NCBI GenBank assembly: GCA_014801535.1
Contig: JAAVEA010000003.1
Location: 67,311-120,194 of the forward strand
Direction: 5' to 3'
DNA: 52,884 nt
From: Bacteroides sp.
Lineage (GTDB): Bacteria; Bacteroidota; Bacteroidia; Bacteroidales; Muribaculaceae
Both the position numbers and the translations under genes were made by a program. Shown piece by piece: positions 34,607 to 43,185 of this stretch. The notes beneath the pieces are model-generated. The model did not search any database, was not told where the DNA came from, and worked only from the letters and a program-made list of their open reading frames with translations. Within the stretch, counting starts at the first letter, position 1; each line of letters opens with the position of its first letter.

Positions 34607-35908
34607 CTACTTCTGTGGAATGAAGCCTCCCGCCTCAACCCAGATTTTCTGATAGGCAGCAAGCAGGGCACCCAGTTTAGGAGCCATATCGGCAAATCCT
34701 GAGAAGAATTCAACAGGGGTATACACACTGTTATCGGGGAAAACTATCACAGGAGAGGCCGAATATCCCCACATCGTTTCCCATTCTTTATAGACAGGCT
34801 GAAAACCGAGAGTGGCCTGATCGGTCTTGGTACCGTTATAGCGCAACTGCCCTTTCACATTCTTATTAAGGCGGTCGCAGGCCCCTTGACAAGCATTTTT
34901 CACCATATTCTTGTCGGTATTACCCCAGCCTGCAAATTCTCCGGCAATATCGAGCGGAAGTTTCTCGTAATAATCCATCTGACCGTATATCTGAACCGCA
35001 CCCATCAGATCCAATCCGCAATAACCTTTCTTAACCATCTTCCCTATGAGGTTATTGAGAAGCAACTTTTCGGTATCATTCAATTCCTTAAGCCTATCTG
35101 GATCGCATAATCCCGATCCCTTCAAAGTAGCGTAGACAGTGCCGACCTTTTCATTGCTGATAAAAAGTTCCGAGCGCGATTCAACTATAGCATCCTTCCC
35201 TTCCATAACTGTCTGTGACCGGAGGTTCATCAGCCGTGCCTCAACATTGGCCGAGAAGGTATGCCCCTTTGAGTCGTAGGAGGAGATGACGCTGCTGTTG
35301 GCCAGCTGCGCACCATTTTCCGATAAATCAACGGTCACATTCAGCATCTGTGCTGAAAGACCCTGTTGTGCTATTTTCATCACGACCGGTTCGGCAGCCG
35401 AGTTATCGAACCTGAATTCTATATCATCGGCTGAGGCTGTCTTCACCCATGACCGGGTGGAAGCATCAGGCTCATAGACACCTGTCAATTCATTAAAGGC
35501 GAGTGTATATGAGAAATCGGTAGCAGCTCGTGTAAGACTGTTTATATCCCCTTTGGCCGCGGCGGAGAGATTCCGAATATAACTGTCAGGAGCAGTAGCC
35601 TCGGAACCTATGAGAGCGTAGAAGTTTTCCGGAAGCTTATATGAAGAATAGGTCATCGCATAATAGGCGGCCAATTCTATGAAATCACGCTGATCTTCAG
35701 GATTAAATTTGACAAGAAATTTCGCAGCAGCCTCCTCAAGAAACGCCTTGCTTTCCGCAGGACTCAGAGCCTGCATGGTTCCACTCCCCTGAGGACCCTC
35801 AGGATTATCAATATCAGTGCCCTTATCACACGCTGTCAGAGCAAGCAAACACAATCCCACCCATTTAAGATTGGAAAATTTAAGATTGGAAAACTTCATT
35901 CTCATCAA
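34607..35908 (-). CDS. lipoprotein of unknown function, first gene of the receptor operon
   Basis: A 433-aa lipoprotein (VGLCLLALTACDKG lipobox). The mature part opens with a helical region (LSPAESKAFLEEAAAKFLVK, PEDQRDFIELAAYYAMTY), then a beta-rich middle (residues 160-260) and a C-terminal helical/aromatic part. I do not recognise a family. Tight linkage to the TonB receptor suggests a surface or periplasmic ligand-handling role. The coding start contains a repeated TTTAAGATTGGAAA (KFSNL repeated in the protein), with alternative ATG codons at 35908, 35905 and 35899. Confidence 0.65.
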   Translation of the reverse strand: MMRMKFSNLKFSNLKWVGLCLLALTACDKGTDIDNPEGPQGSGTMQALSPAESKAFLEEAAAKFLVKFNPEDQRDFIELAAYYAMTYSSYKLPENFYALIGSEATAPDSYIRNLSAAAKGDINSLTRAATDFSYTLAFNELTGVYEPDASTRSWVKTASADDIEFRFDNSAAEPVVMKIAQQGLSAQMLNVTVDLSENGAQLANSSVISSYDSKGHTFSANVEARLMNLRSQTVMEGKDAIVESRSELFISNEKVGTVYATLKGSGLCDPDRLKELNDTEKLLLNNLIGKMVKKGYCGLDLMGAVQIYGQMDYYEKLPLDIAGEFAGWGNTDKNMVKNACQGACDRLNKNVKGQLRYNGTKTDQATLGFQPVYKEWETMWGYSASPVIVFPDNSVYTPVEFFSGFADMAPKLGALLAAYQKIWVEAGGFIPQK

Positions 35909-36001
35909 TAATTAGAACTATCTTTTATCTTATCCCCTATACCCATCTAATCACCTCTCTAAATTTATAACCCTGCAACCTTATAATAAGTTTCCCCCGA
36001 G

Positions 36002-36009
36002 CAAAATTA
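36002..36009 (-). promoter_or_regulatory. -7 element of the receptor operon promoter
   Basis: TAATTTTG on the minus strand lies 94 bp before the lipoprotein start. The rest of the 35909-36220 gap is AT-rich. It contains the 16-bp palindrome TTATAATATATTATAA at 36061-36076 and no gene I can see. Confidence 0.45.
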
Positions 36010-36219
36010 CTAAATATTTTTTATTTGAGCAATTAGACATCGCCAGCCAAGTAACTCAAATTATAATATATTATAATATCCTCCTGTGAGGGATTCCTAA
36101 TAATCTTTATAAATCCAGACAGACTCTAAGAGTGTATGATTTTTCATTCCGGGAAGTGGTCTGCCGCAAGGTGAAGAAACTCCCTAATATCTTATTGAAA
36201 TCAAATTTTTCCTTTTTTA

Positions 36220-36280
36220 TTTGCTTAACTAAAAAAATAGTTATAATTTTGGTGCGTCAACTATTTTTTTAGTTAAGCAA
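36220..36280 (+). promoter_or_regulatory. BlaI-type promoter/operator: two 22-bp inverted arms around the -7 box
   Basis: Arm 1 (36221-36242) and arm 2 (36259-36280) are perfect reverse complements, and each contains an internal dyad AACTA-N6-TAGTT. The promoter TTTG (36220-36223), 20 bp, TAATTTTG (36244-36251) is placed so that arm 1 fills the -33/-7 spacer and arm 2 covers the transcription start. Two repressor dimers could occupy it. It lies 13 bp before the BlaI-family ATG, as expected for autorepression. Confidence 0.85.
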
Positions 36281-36292
36281 CCGGTAAAAATT

Positions 36293-36706
36293 ATGAGAGG
36301 GAAAAATAAAGGCAACAAGGCTCCCCAAAATAAAAACTGGAATCAGGAGGAGATAACCATCACTGCAAAGGAAGAGGAGATCATGCGTCTTCTTTGGGAC
36401 GGTGAGATACTGAGTGTTAAGGAGATGGTGAACCGAATGCCAGAACCCAAGCCTCATGTCAACACTGTCTCCACTTTCGTAAGGCAATTGGAAGCTAAGG
36501 GATATGTCGGACACAAGGCATGTGGAGTGTCGTATAAATATTTCGCTATCCTGCCTAAAAAAAGTTTCAGTCGGAAGACACTGGGCGATGTGGTGAAGAA
36601 TTATTTCAATAATAATATGATGAACATGGTCTCGGCTCTTGTAGATGACGAGAAACTTACAGTAGACCAGCTTAAAGAGCTGATCGAAATAATCGAGAAG
36701 AAATAA
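36293..36706 (+). CDS. BlaI/MecI/CopY-family repressor
   Basis: A 137-aa winged-helix repressor. The DNA-binding domain covers about residues 22-95 (ITAKEEEIMRLLWDGEILSV, NTVSTFVRQLEAKGYVGHKA). The C-terminal helices (FNNNMMNMVSALVDDEKLTV) dimerise. In this family, cleavage by a membrane M56 peptidase releases the operator. The M56 gene follows after 28 bp, and a double operator precedes the gene. There is no beta-lactamase here, so the pair probably regulates itself and targets elsewhere. Confidence 0.9.
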   Translation: MRGKNKGNKAPQNKNWNQEEITITAKEEEIMRLLWDGEILSVKEMVNRMPEPKPHVNTVSTFVRQLEAKGYVGHKACGVSYKYFAILPKKSFSRKTLGDVVKNYFNNNMMNMVSALVDDEKLTVDQLKELIEIIEKK

Positions 36707-36734
36707 TTGAGATAACGGCCTAAACACGAATTCA

Positions 36735-38363
36735 ATGGGATATTTTACAGCATACATGCTTGAAGCAAGCATTTTTCTCAGCCTTCTTTTCCTGGCTTAT
36801 AAATTCACCGTAGGTCGCCTGAAGTGTCTCTCGCTGATGCGAGGAGTAATGCTGTCGATCTATCCCCTATGTATGATCCTACCCGCCTTACTTAACCTTA
36901 ATATTAAACAAGATGACGCTATCGATTCAGTTGATTTTTCCGGATTAATAACCACCACCCGCACCATTCAGGTCAATCAGACGCATGATACTGTTTCATT
37001 TGGTGAGATAATCGTTGCTGTAGCCATAACGGGGATGTGCTTGACCGGTCTGATCACGATAATCGGCCTCTGTCGTCTTATGATAATATACCGTAAAAGC
37101 CGTGAAAAGGAACTCGGTGGTATTAAGGTACGTGTGTTTACAAGTCGGAACACGTCACCTTTCAGTTTTGGCTCCAAGATATATATGAGTCAATCGGATT
37201 ATGAAGAACGAAACGGGATGTTGCTTTGTCACGAATTAGCACATATCAGACATGGCCACTGGATGGATCTTGCCATAGCGCGTTTGTTTTGCGTACTGCA
37301 ATGGTGGAACCCTTTTGCCTGGTTAATGACAAAGGAGCTTCATCTCGTGCATGAATTTCAGGCTGACGAAGCTGTTTTAAGCAAAGGCTTCAATCAAAGA
37401 GACTATCAATATTTCCTTATAAAAAAGGCCACCGGCACGTGTTTGCAGACCCTTGCCGACAGCCTTACTCACAGTAAACTTAAAACCCGTTTAACTATGA
37501 TGAAAAAAGAAAATTCAAGTTTGAAAAGTCGGTTGGCCGGAATAATGATGATTCCCGCCATAGCGATTGGAGCCGGCCTGCTTTCTATTCCGGCCGTCGC
37601 GCAATTTGCAAGCGAAATCCGGAACACAGCTTTAACCCTTCCCAAGCACTCCTTAACCGCCGACAAAGTTAGTGAAAAGATTTCTAATGAGAAAATCAGA
37701 GCCGCTGCTGTCGCTACCACTAAAAACAAACCGGCAGCGGTATCGGAACCAACCGTATCACCCGCAAATTCCGATGAGGCTACCCCGATTCCGGCCTATG
37801 GAGAACAGTCTGCCGATGAAGACAACGTAAATAAGACATCGGTTAAGGAAGAGACCGGAAACATCAAACCGCGTCTTGAAATCGACGGTGTGATTATGGA
37901 TGAGAACTTCGACATGAACAGCCTGAATCCCTCTCAGATAGAGTCGATGACTATCGTAAAGAACAATCCCGACTTCCCTAACGGGCTTATTAAAATTAAG
38001 CTGAAGAACGGTGAAACCGGTCAGAAATCGGAAAATCATCGTAAATCAGACGACAACCTTCCGGTTTCTGTTAAAAGCATTGATAATATAGATGGCACCC
38101 ACCTTGTGTTTCAATTTCTCACAGATGAGGAGATTCATTTAAAAGATGTGATATGGACAATCAACGGTAAGGATTACAAACCGGAAAGCGTAAGCAGCAG
38201 TTTCTCGAAAAGCGGTAACAACGGCTATCAGGTTATCAAGATTGATCTTTCTACCACCATCAAAAAATTCTGGTATGGTAAGGACAAAGTCTCCTTCACT
38301 CGCGACAACGGTGAGAGGGAGAGTTTCATAATTCCCTTGAATGTGGCTAGCTCGCCAAATTAG
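36735..38363 (+). CDS. BlaR1-like M56 membrane metallopeptidase with plug-like C-terminus
   Basis: A 542-aa sensor protease. Membrane helices lie near residues 7-25, 36-54, 91-118 and 268-288. The zinc site HELAH (166-170) is in the cytosolic loop, with a later HEFQADEAV Glu. In place of a penicillin-binding sensor domain it has a long polar periplasmic linker (about 300-375). After this comes a small domain, DGVIMDENFDMNSLNPSQIESMTIVKN...GLIKIKLKNG, that resembles the TonB-receptor plug motif seen at the end of Bacteroidetes M56 proteins. It presumably senses an envelope signal and cleaves the BlaI-type repressor encoded upstream. Confidence 0.88.
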   Translation: MGYFTAYMLEASIFLSLLFLAYKFTVGRLKCLSLMRGVMLSIYPLCMILPALLNLNIKQDDAIDSVDFSGLITTTRTIQVNQTHDTVSFGEIIVAVAITGMCLTGLITIIGLCRLMIIYRKSREKELGGIKVRVFTSRNTSPFSFGSKIYMSQSDYEERNGMLLCHELAHIRHGHWMDLAIARLFCVLQWWNPFAWLMTKELHLVHEFQADEAVLSKGFNQRDYQYFLIKKATGTCLQTLADSLTHSKLKTRLTMMKKENSSLKSRLAGIMMIPAIAIGAGLLSIPAVAQFASEIRNTALTLPKHSLTADKVSEKISNEKIRAAAVATTKNKPAAVSEPTVSPANSDEATPIPAYGEQSADEDNVNKTSVKEETGNIKPRLEIDGVIMDENFDMNSLNPSQIESMTIVKNNPDFPNGLIKIKLKNGETGQKSENHRKSDDNLPVSVKSIDNIDGTHLVFQFLTDEEIHLKDVIWTINGKDYKPESVSSSFSKSGNNGYQVIKIDLSTTIKKFWYGKDKVSFTRDNGERESFIIPLNVASSPN

Positions 38364-38375
38364 TTATCCAAACAT

Positions 38376-38406
38376 TTTGCCGTTCCTGCCATATTTTGTA
38401 TATTTG
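38376..38406 (+). promoter_or_regulatory. promoter of the esterase gene
   Basis: TTTG (38376-38379), 19 bp, TATATTTG (38399-38406), 18 bp before the ATG at 38425. This is an exact consensus match and supports that start codon. Confidence 0.7.
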
Positions 38407-38424
38407 TATAAATCTTATACAAAA

Positions 38425-39342
38425 ATGAATGCAAAATATCTCCTGCTTCTCCCCTCTTTAATGGTTACAGCAACGGCGGTTTTCGCCTCCTCTCCGCTCC
38501 AGAAAGCGGAGTGTGGAACTATCGAACGCCTTGAGGTCGTGTCTCCCCAGCTCAATGATACCATCGATGTTGATGTGTGGTTACCGGATGGTTTCAGCGC
38601 AGAGAAACATTATCCGGTGCTTTATATGCACGACGGTCAGAATCTGTTCGATGCTTCCACCACTTGGAATCATCAGTCATGGGAAATGGACGTCACCCCC
38701 TGCCGCATGATCGAACAAGGTGAGATCGAGCCTATGATAATAGTAGGCATACACAGCGACCCTGCAACCAGAGTTTCCCAGCTTATGCCGCAGGAGGCTG
38801 TGAAAGATGCCGGCCTTGAAGATCTGATGGCGGAAGTTAAATTAAAGGGACGACCAATCATGGGCGACAGTTATGCTGACTTTGTGGTCAACACGCTCAA
38901 GCCCCTGATCGACTCCACCTATCCCACTCTTTCAGACCGCGACCACACCTCGGTAATGGGTTCAAGCATGGGAGGTCTGATGTCGCTCTACCTCATTTCA
39001 CAATATCCTGAAATATTCGGAAGTGCCGGATGCCTCTCCACCCATTGGTATGGTTCGCTTAATGCCGGCGACCGTTTCGGCAATGCAATGATGAATTATG
39101 TAGAGAATCATCTGCCCGATCCGTCCACACATAAGCTTTATTTCGATCATGGCACATCGACAATAGATGCCTATTACGGCCCCTGGGAAACCAAGGCGTT
39201 GCTGATAGCCCAGAACAAAGGTTACAGATACGGTGTAAACCTTGACAGCTACATCGATTATGGAGCTCCTCATGAGGAGACGGCATGGGCAGCACGTATT
39301 GGCCGTCCTCTCCGCTTCCTTTTCGGGAAGAAGACACAATAG
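38425..39342 (+). CDS. secreted esterase-D-like alpha/beta hydrolase
   Basis: A 305-aa secreted esterase of the putative esterase/CE1-like group. A signal peptide (KYLLLLPSLMVTATAVFAS) is followed by a hydrolase domain: VDVWLPDGF..YPVLYMHDGQNLFD, the nucleophile elbow GSSMGGLMS (GxSxGG), an acidic residue in KLYFDHGTSTIDAYYG and the catalytic His in DYGAPHEETAW. Relatives remove acyl groups from sugars or siderophores. The ATG at 38425 is chosen from the signal peptide and the promoter; codons upstream lie before transcription starts. Confidence 0.85.
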   Translation: MNAKYLLLLPSLMVTATAVFASSPLQKAECGTIERLEVVSPQLNDTIDVDVWLPDGFSAEKHYPVLYMHDGQNLFDASTTWNHQSWEMDVTPCRMIEQGEIEPMIIVGIHSDPATRVSQLMPQEAVKDAGLEDLMAEVKLKGRPIMGDSYADFVVNTLKPLIDSTYPTLSDRDHTSVMGSSMGGLMSLYLISQYPEIFGSAGCLSTHWYGSLNAGDRFGNAMMNYVENHLPDPSTHKLYFDHGTSTIDAYYGPWETKALLIAQNKGYRYGVNLDSYIDYGAPHEETAWAARIGRPLRFLFGKKTQ

Positions 39343-39346
39343 AAAT

Positions 39347-39400
39347 CTTCCTAAAAAAGCTTCCGACCGTATATTGCGGATCGGAAGCTTTTTTAGGAAG
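39347..39400. terminator. bidirectional terminator with a 20-bp perfect stem
   Basis: The arm at 39347-39366 is exactly complementary to 39381-39400, with a 14-nt loop and A/T tracts inside the stem. It separates the converging esterase and secreted-protein genes. Confidence 0.9.
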
Positions 39401-39422
39401 GTAATTGATGCTAAACATCACT

Positions 39423-40124
39423 TTATCTTACAAATTTAATGCTTTCGTTGCGGTTGCCATTGGTGGCCCGAAGCATGTAGATCCCTTTGGGAAGGGTGGA
39501 GAAATCAATCTCCGATTTGCCTTCAACTTTCATTTTAAGGATATGCCGTCCCTCAGCATCATAGACTTCAAGGGTTGTTGTTCCTTCTGCCAAAACATTG
39601 AGAATCTCCTTCGATGAGAACTGAAGCATTCCTGAGGGTTCACCGATTACCTGTATTATGGAAGAGGTCTCTGATAATAGAATCTCGCACCCGGGAAAAA
39701 TATCGGCTGATGTTTGCATTTTACAGGTTCCCCATTTAGTTTCAATATAAACATCATATTGCCCCGGCACAATACCTGTAAAACTACTTTTCACATCAAA
39801 ATAACACAGACAACTGGTGCCAATTTCTGATTGATCATCTTCAATAAAATGCAATTCGCCCGGAACATCTGTTTTACACACTATGAAAATATCGGCAGCG
39901 CATTGTTCCATTATATTCTCCAGAGAAAGAGAAAGAATCCCTTCATTGAAGGTTATTGTTGCGTTTCCACTCACCTCGTCCTCACTACGAACACTATATA
40001 GGTCATGTCCCTTGCAATTGGATTGCTCGATAGAAACAGGAGAAATCAATTCAGCATTTGCCGCTCCTAAAGCTGAAAGGGATACAAGAAGTGTCAAGGC
40101 ATACGGAAGAAGAAAAGTTTTCAT
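39423..40124 (-). CDS. secreted protein with type A sorting-like C-terminal domain
   Basis: A 233-aa secreted protein. The start is placed at the Met followed by the signal peptide (MKTFLLPYALTLLVSLSALG, cleavage after ANA). The middle is beta-rich with several cysteines (possible disulfides) and no known catalytic motif. The last 75 residues form a Por/type IX-type sorting domain: TTLEVYDAEGRHILKMKVEG, DFSTLPKGIYMLRA and a basic end. This suggests export by the type IX system or a related anchor. Function of the mature region unknown. Confidence 0.75.
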   Translation of the reverse strand: MKTFLLPYALTLLVSLSALGAANAELISPVSIEQSNCKGHDLYSVRSEDEVSGNATITFNEGILSLSLENIMEQCAADIFIVCKTDVPGELHFIEDDQSEIGTSCLCYFDVKSSFTGIVPGQYDVYIETKWGTCKMQTSADIFPGCEILLSETSSIIQVIGEPSGMLQFSSKEILNVLAEGTTTLEVYDAEGRHILKMKVEGKSEIDFSTLPKGIYMLRATNGNRNESIKFVR

Positions 40125-40203
40125 AATATTGAGAATTAGAGTTGTCAACCGGAATAAGTGCAAAGATAATTCTTTTTCCCTATTTATCAAATATTTTATC
40201 TTA

Positions 40204-40299
40204 TTATTTCCCCAACAATGAAGTGCATTTATCCCGATGGGAACGGAAGGTATATCCCACCCCTAACATGAGATTGTTCTGCCTCTGAAAGCCAATCCA
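40204..40299 (-). pseudogene. 3'-end remnant of the PagL-like gene on the far side of the CRISPR locus
   Basis: On the minus strand this frame reads FQRQNNLMLGVGYTF before diverging to a new stop, identical to the C-terminus of the PagL-like protein at 50791-52050. At DNA level 40245-40275 and 50832-50862 are identical over 31 bp, in the same orientation, with weaker similarity for about 17 bp beyond. A stop codon interrupts the frame just upstream (40300-40302), so only the end of the gene is left. The rest of the gap up to 40622 is AT-rich with no gene I can see. Confidence 0.7.
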
Positions 40300-40622
40300 T
40301 TACACGTAAGCATTTATTATATAACCCCAACACCATTTATCACTAAGAGACAATATGATTACACATGTGGCAAGTATTTCAACAACATTTTCAGGAAGAA
40401 TATCTAAAAACAAGTATACGGAATCTTCTTCGTTTTTCTATTTAAGGCGCGAATTAACATTTCAATTCTCAAATCCGTAAATAATAAGAATAAAACTTGA
40501 CCTATGGTAGGAAGTTCAGGCGGCACTTCAATAGCCTCCTGTCTACATCTTTAAAAGAATTCATTTATCGCACGCGTAAAAAATGCGACATAGCCATAGT
40601 TCTCAATAACGGTGACATCTAT

Positions 40623-42999
40623 GTTTCAATTCATACACCCACGAAGGGTGTGACCCGAGGTTTTGGGTATCACGCTCACCAGACGCATGTTTCAATTCAC
40701 ACACCCATGAAGGGTGCGACATTAGACAAAGAAGCAAAAAGTTCATCCATCGTGTTTCAATTCACGCACCCATGAAGGGTGCGACGCGACTGTCGTATAC
40801 ATACGAGCCGGGCAGTCTTATTGTGGTTTCAATTCACGCACCCATGAAGGGTGCGACACATGGCGGAAGCATTAAGTAGTGATTCAGAAAGCGTTTCAAT
40901 TCACGCACCCATGAAGGGTGCGACAATTTATTATACTGTAAAGATAGCCATTATTAACGAGTTTCAATTCACGCACCCATGAAGGGTGCGACAATAACTC
41001 TTAAAATAGGCATAAAGAGGCAACAAAGTTTCAATTCACGCACCCATGAAGGGTGCGACATGTTACTAAATACATTAATAAGTCTGTGAATCTTAAGTTT
41101 CAATTCACGCACCCATGAAGGGTGCGACAAAATTCTGAGAAGTAGACGAATCAAAAGAAAAAGGGTTTCAATTCACGCACCCATGAAGGGTGCGACAGAA
41201 AATTAGAAGAAGCAGGATCACTGTTATAACGTTTCAATTCACGCACCCATGAAGGGTGCGACGTTAATCGCATGAATTCATATTATAATCAAAAAATTGT
41301 TTCAATTCACGCACCCATGAAGGGTGCGACAAGGTTTGAGCAAACTAATTTTGCTCGTATTATGTTTCAATTCACGCACCCATGAAGGGTGCGACGACAA
41401 TTCCATCGGGGGTGCAACCGTGTTCTGACTGTTTCAATTCACGCACCCATGAAGGGTGCGACGTTGAAAATACATCTGAAAAATCAACATCCAAAGTTTC
41501 AATTCACGCACCCATGAAGGGTGCGACACGAGGCACAATAACAGAAAGACACAAAACTAGAGTTTCAATTCACGCACCCATGAAGGGTGCGACTTTTCAT
41601 TCGATTCTTCTACTTCTCAAAATTTTGGCGTTTCAATTCACGCACCCATGAAGGGTGCGACCTTGCAACCGGTATTGCTTCAATTTTCAATAGTACGTTT
41701 CAATTCACGCACCCATGAAGGGTGCGACAAAATCACTAATAAAAAAAGGTACTGAATACGTTGTTTCAATTCACGCACCCATGAAGGGTGCGACCGTTAG
41801 ATGATGAAGCAAAAAGCTCATCCATAGTGTTTCAATTCACGCACCCATGAAGGGTGCGACAAACAAAAGGCTTTAAGTCAAGAGGTAACAAATCGTTTCA
41901 ATTCACGCACCCATGAAGGGTGCGACACTTGCCCTCATCGTAACAGGGTCTATCTGGAATTTGTTTCAATTCACGCACCCATGAAGGGTGCGACATGCAA
42001 AATTAGGGTCTACGACCAGCTTGCATTGAGTTTCAATTCACGCACCCATGAAGGGTGCGACGATAATCAGAAATTACTGACTGGACACCGGAAGAAGTTT
42101 CAATTCACGCACCCATGAAGGGTGCGACGAAAATGTGTTCTGTCAGAACACTTAACAGTTTTACGTTTCAATTCACGCACCCATGAAGGGTGCGACTTAA
42201 CTAACTCCTTATCCTTAATCTTACCATCTTTAGTTTCAATTCACGCACCCATGAAGGGTGCGACTGGAGGAAACCTCTGCTTTTAATCGGTCTTCATTGT
42301 TTCAATTCACGCACCCATGAAGGGTGCGACGCGACCATCGAGGTTCAGACACAGACGGAGAGATGGGTTTCAATTCACGCACCCATGAAGGGTGCGACCT
42401 GCTCTATCTTATATCGTTCATCTGCGGAGAGATCTGTTTCAATTCACGCACCCATGAAGGGTGCGACTTCCGATGGCAATGCGTGGATATACGAAGATGA
42501 AATGTTTCAATTCACGCACCCATGAAGGGTGCGACCTTCTTCGTGACCAGGAAGAGTGATGGGATAGATTGTGTTTCAATTCACGCACCCATGAAGGGTG
42601 CGACATCGGTCTTTTCTCCACCAATCTCTATATTTGCAGGTTTCAATTCACGCACCCATGAAGGGTGCGACACTTGAAAGAATCGAGCGGAATGGAACAG
42701 CCACGTTTCAATTCACGCACCCATGAAGGGTGCGACTTTGCATCCTCTTCCAATGTTGATCTTGATAATTCAGTTTCAATTCACGCACCCATGAAGGGTG
42801 CGACCCACGTACCGGCCGCATAGAAGTTGATCCTGAGGTTTCAATTCACGCACCCATGAAGGGTGCGACTCAACACCCTCAAAAAGAACTAACTTATCAG
42901 AAGTTTCAATTCACGCACCCATGAAGGGTGCGACTTATGTTTCGTAAAACAGTACGGTGTTCTGATAGTTTCAATTCACGCACCCATGAAGGGTGCGAC
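40623..42999 (-). CRISPR. type I-C CRISPR array, 36 repeats / 35 spacers
   Basis: The 32-bp repeats read on the plus strand GTTTCAATTCACGCACCCAT and continue GAAGGGTGCGAC. On the minus (crRNA) strand they start GTCGCACCC and end GAATTGAAAC, the usual I-C form with a CGCACCC/GGGTGCG stem. Repeats start at 40623, 40689, 40754 and so on, to 42968. Spacers are 33-37 nt, except one of 40 nt (40786-40825). The first repeat (40623) has four changes, including a compensating stem change, and the second (40689) has one. Degeneration at this end and the cas genes at the other place the leader at about 43000-43185. Confidence 0.98.
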
Positions 43000-43185
43000 A
43001 GTATATAATATTATAGTTTAATACACAATGATTTATAAGACGTATATCGCGAATCTCGAAACATTAATTTGTCATCATACTAATTATCACACATAATTTT
43101 TCATAACTAATTAGTTATCAAATGGTGCGAATACTCTTTCATTTTTGTGTCACATCCACTTCGCGTATTAATTATATATCCAATT
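43000..43185 (-). promoter_or_regulatory. CRISPR leader
   Basis: This AT-rich 186-bp stretch between cas2 and the newest repeat should contain the array promoter and the integration signals. It holds a perfect 16-bp palindrome ATAACTAATTAGTTAT (43103-43118), about 100 bp from the first repeat. No open frame in it looks real. Confidence 0.7.

Noticed and set aside
40993-41894. Spacers 40993-41027 and 41861-41894 share 12 of 13 bases near one end
   Set aside because: The match does not extend and shows no codon-like pattern; chance is likely.
42129-42164. Spacer with an internal TGTTCTG-CAGAACA palindrome
   Set aside because: Short inverted repeats occur in phage DNA; nothing else marks this spacer as special.
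40497-42624. Open reading frames running through the CRISPR array
   Set aside because: They consist of repeat translations (FNSRTHEGCD-, SHPSWVREL-type) and have no homology logic.
40623-42999. Self-targeting spacers against the phage-like genes in this window
   Set aside because: I compared spacers by eye with the capsid and terminase genes and saw no match; a proper search was not possible.
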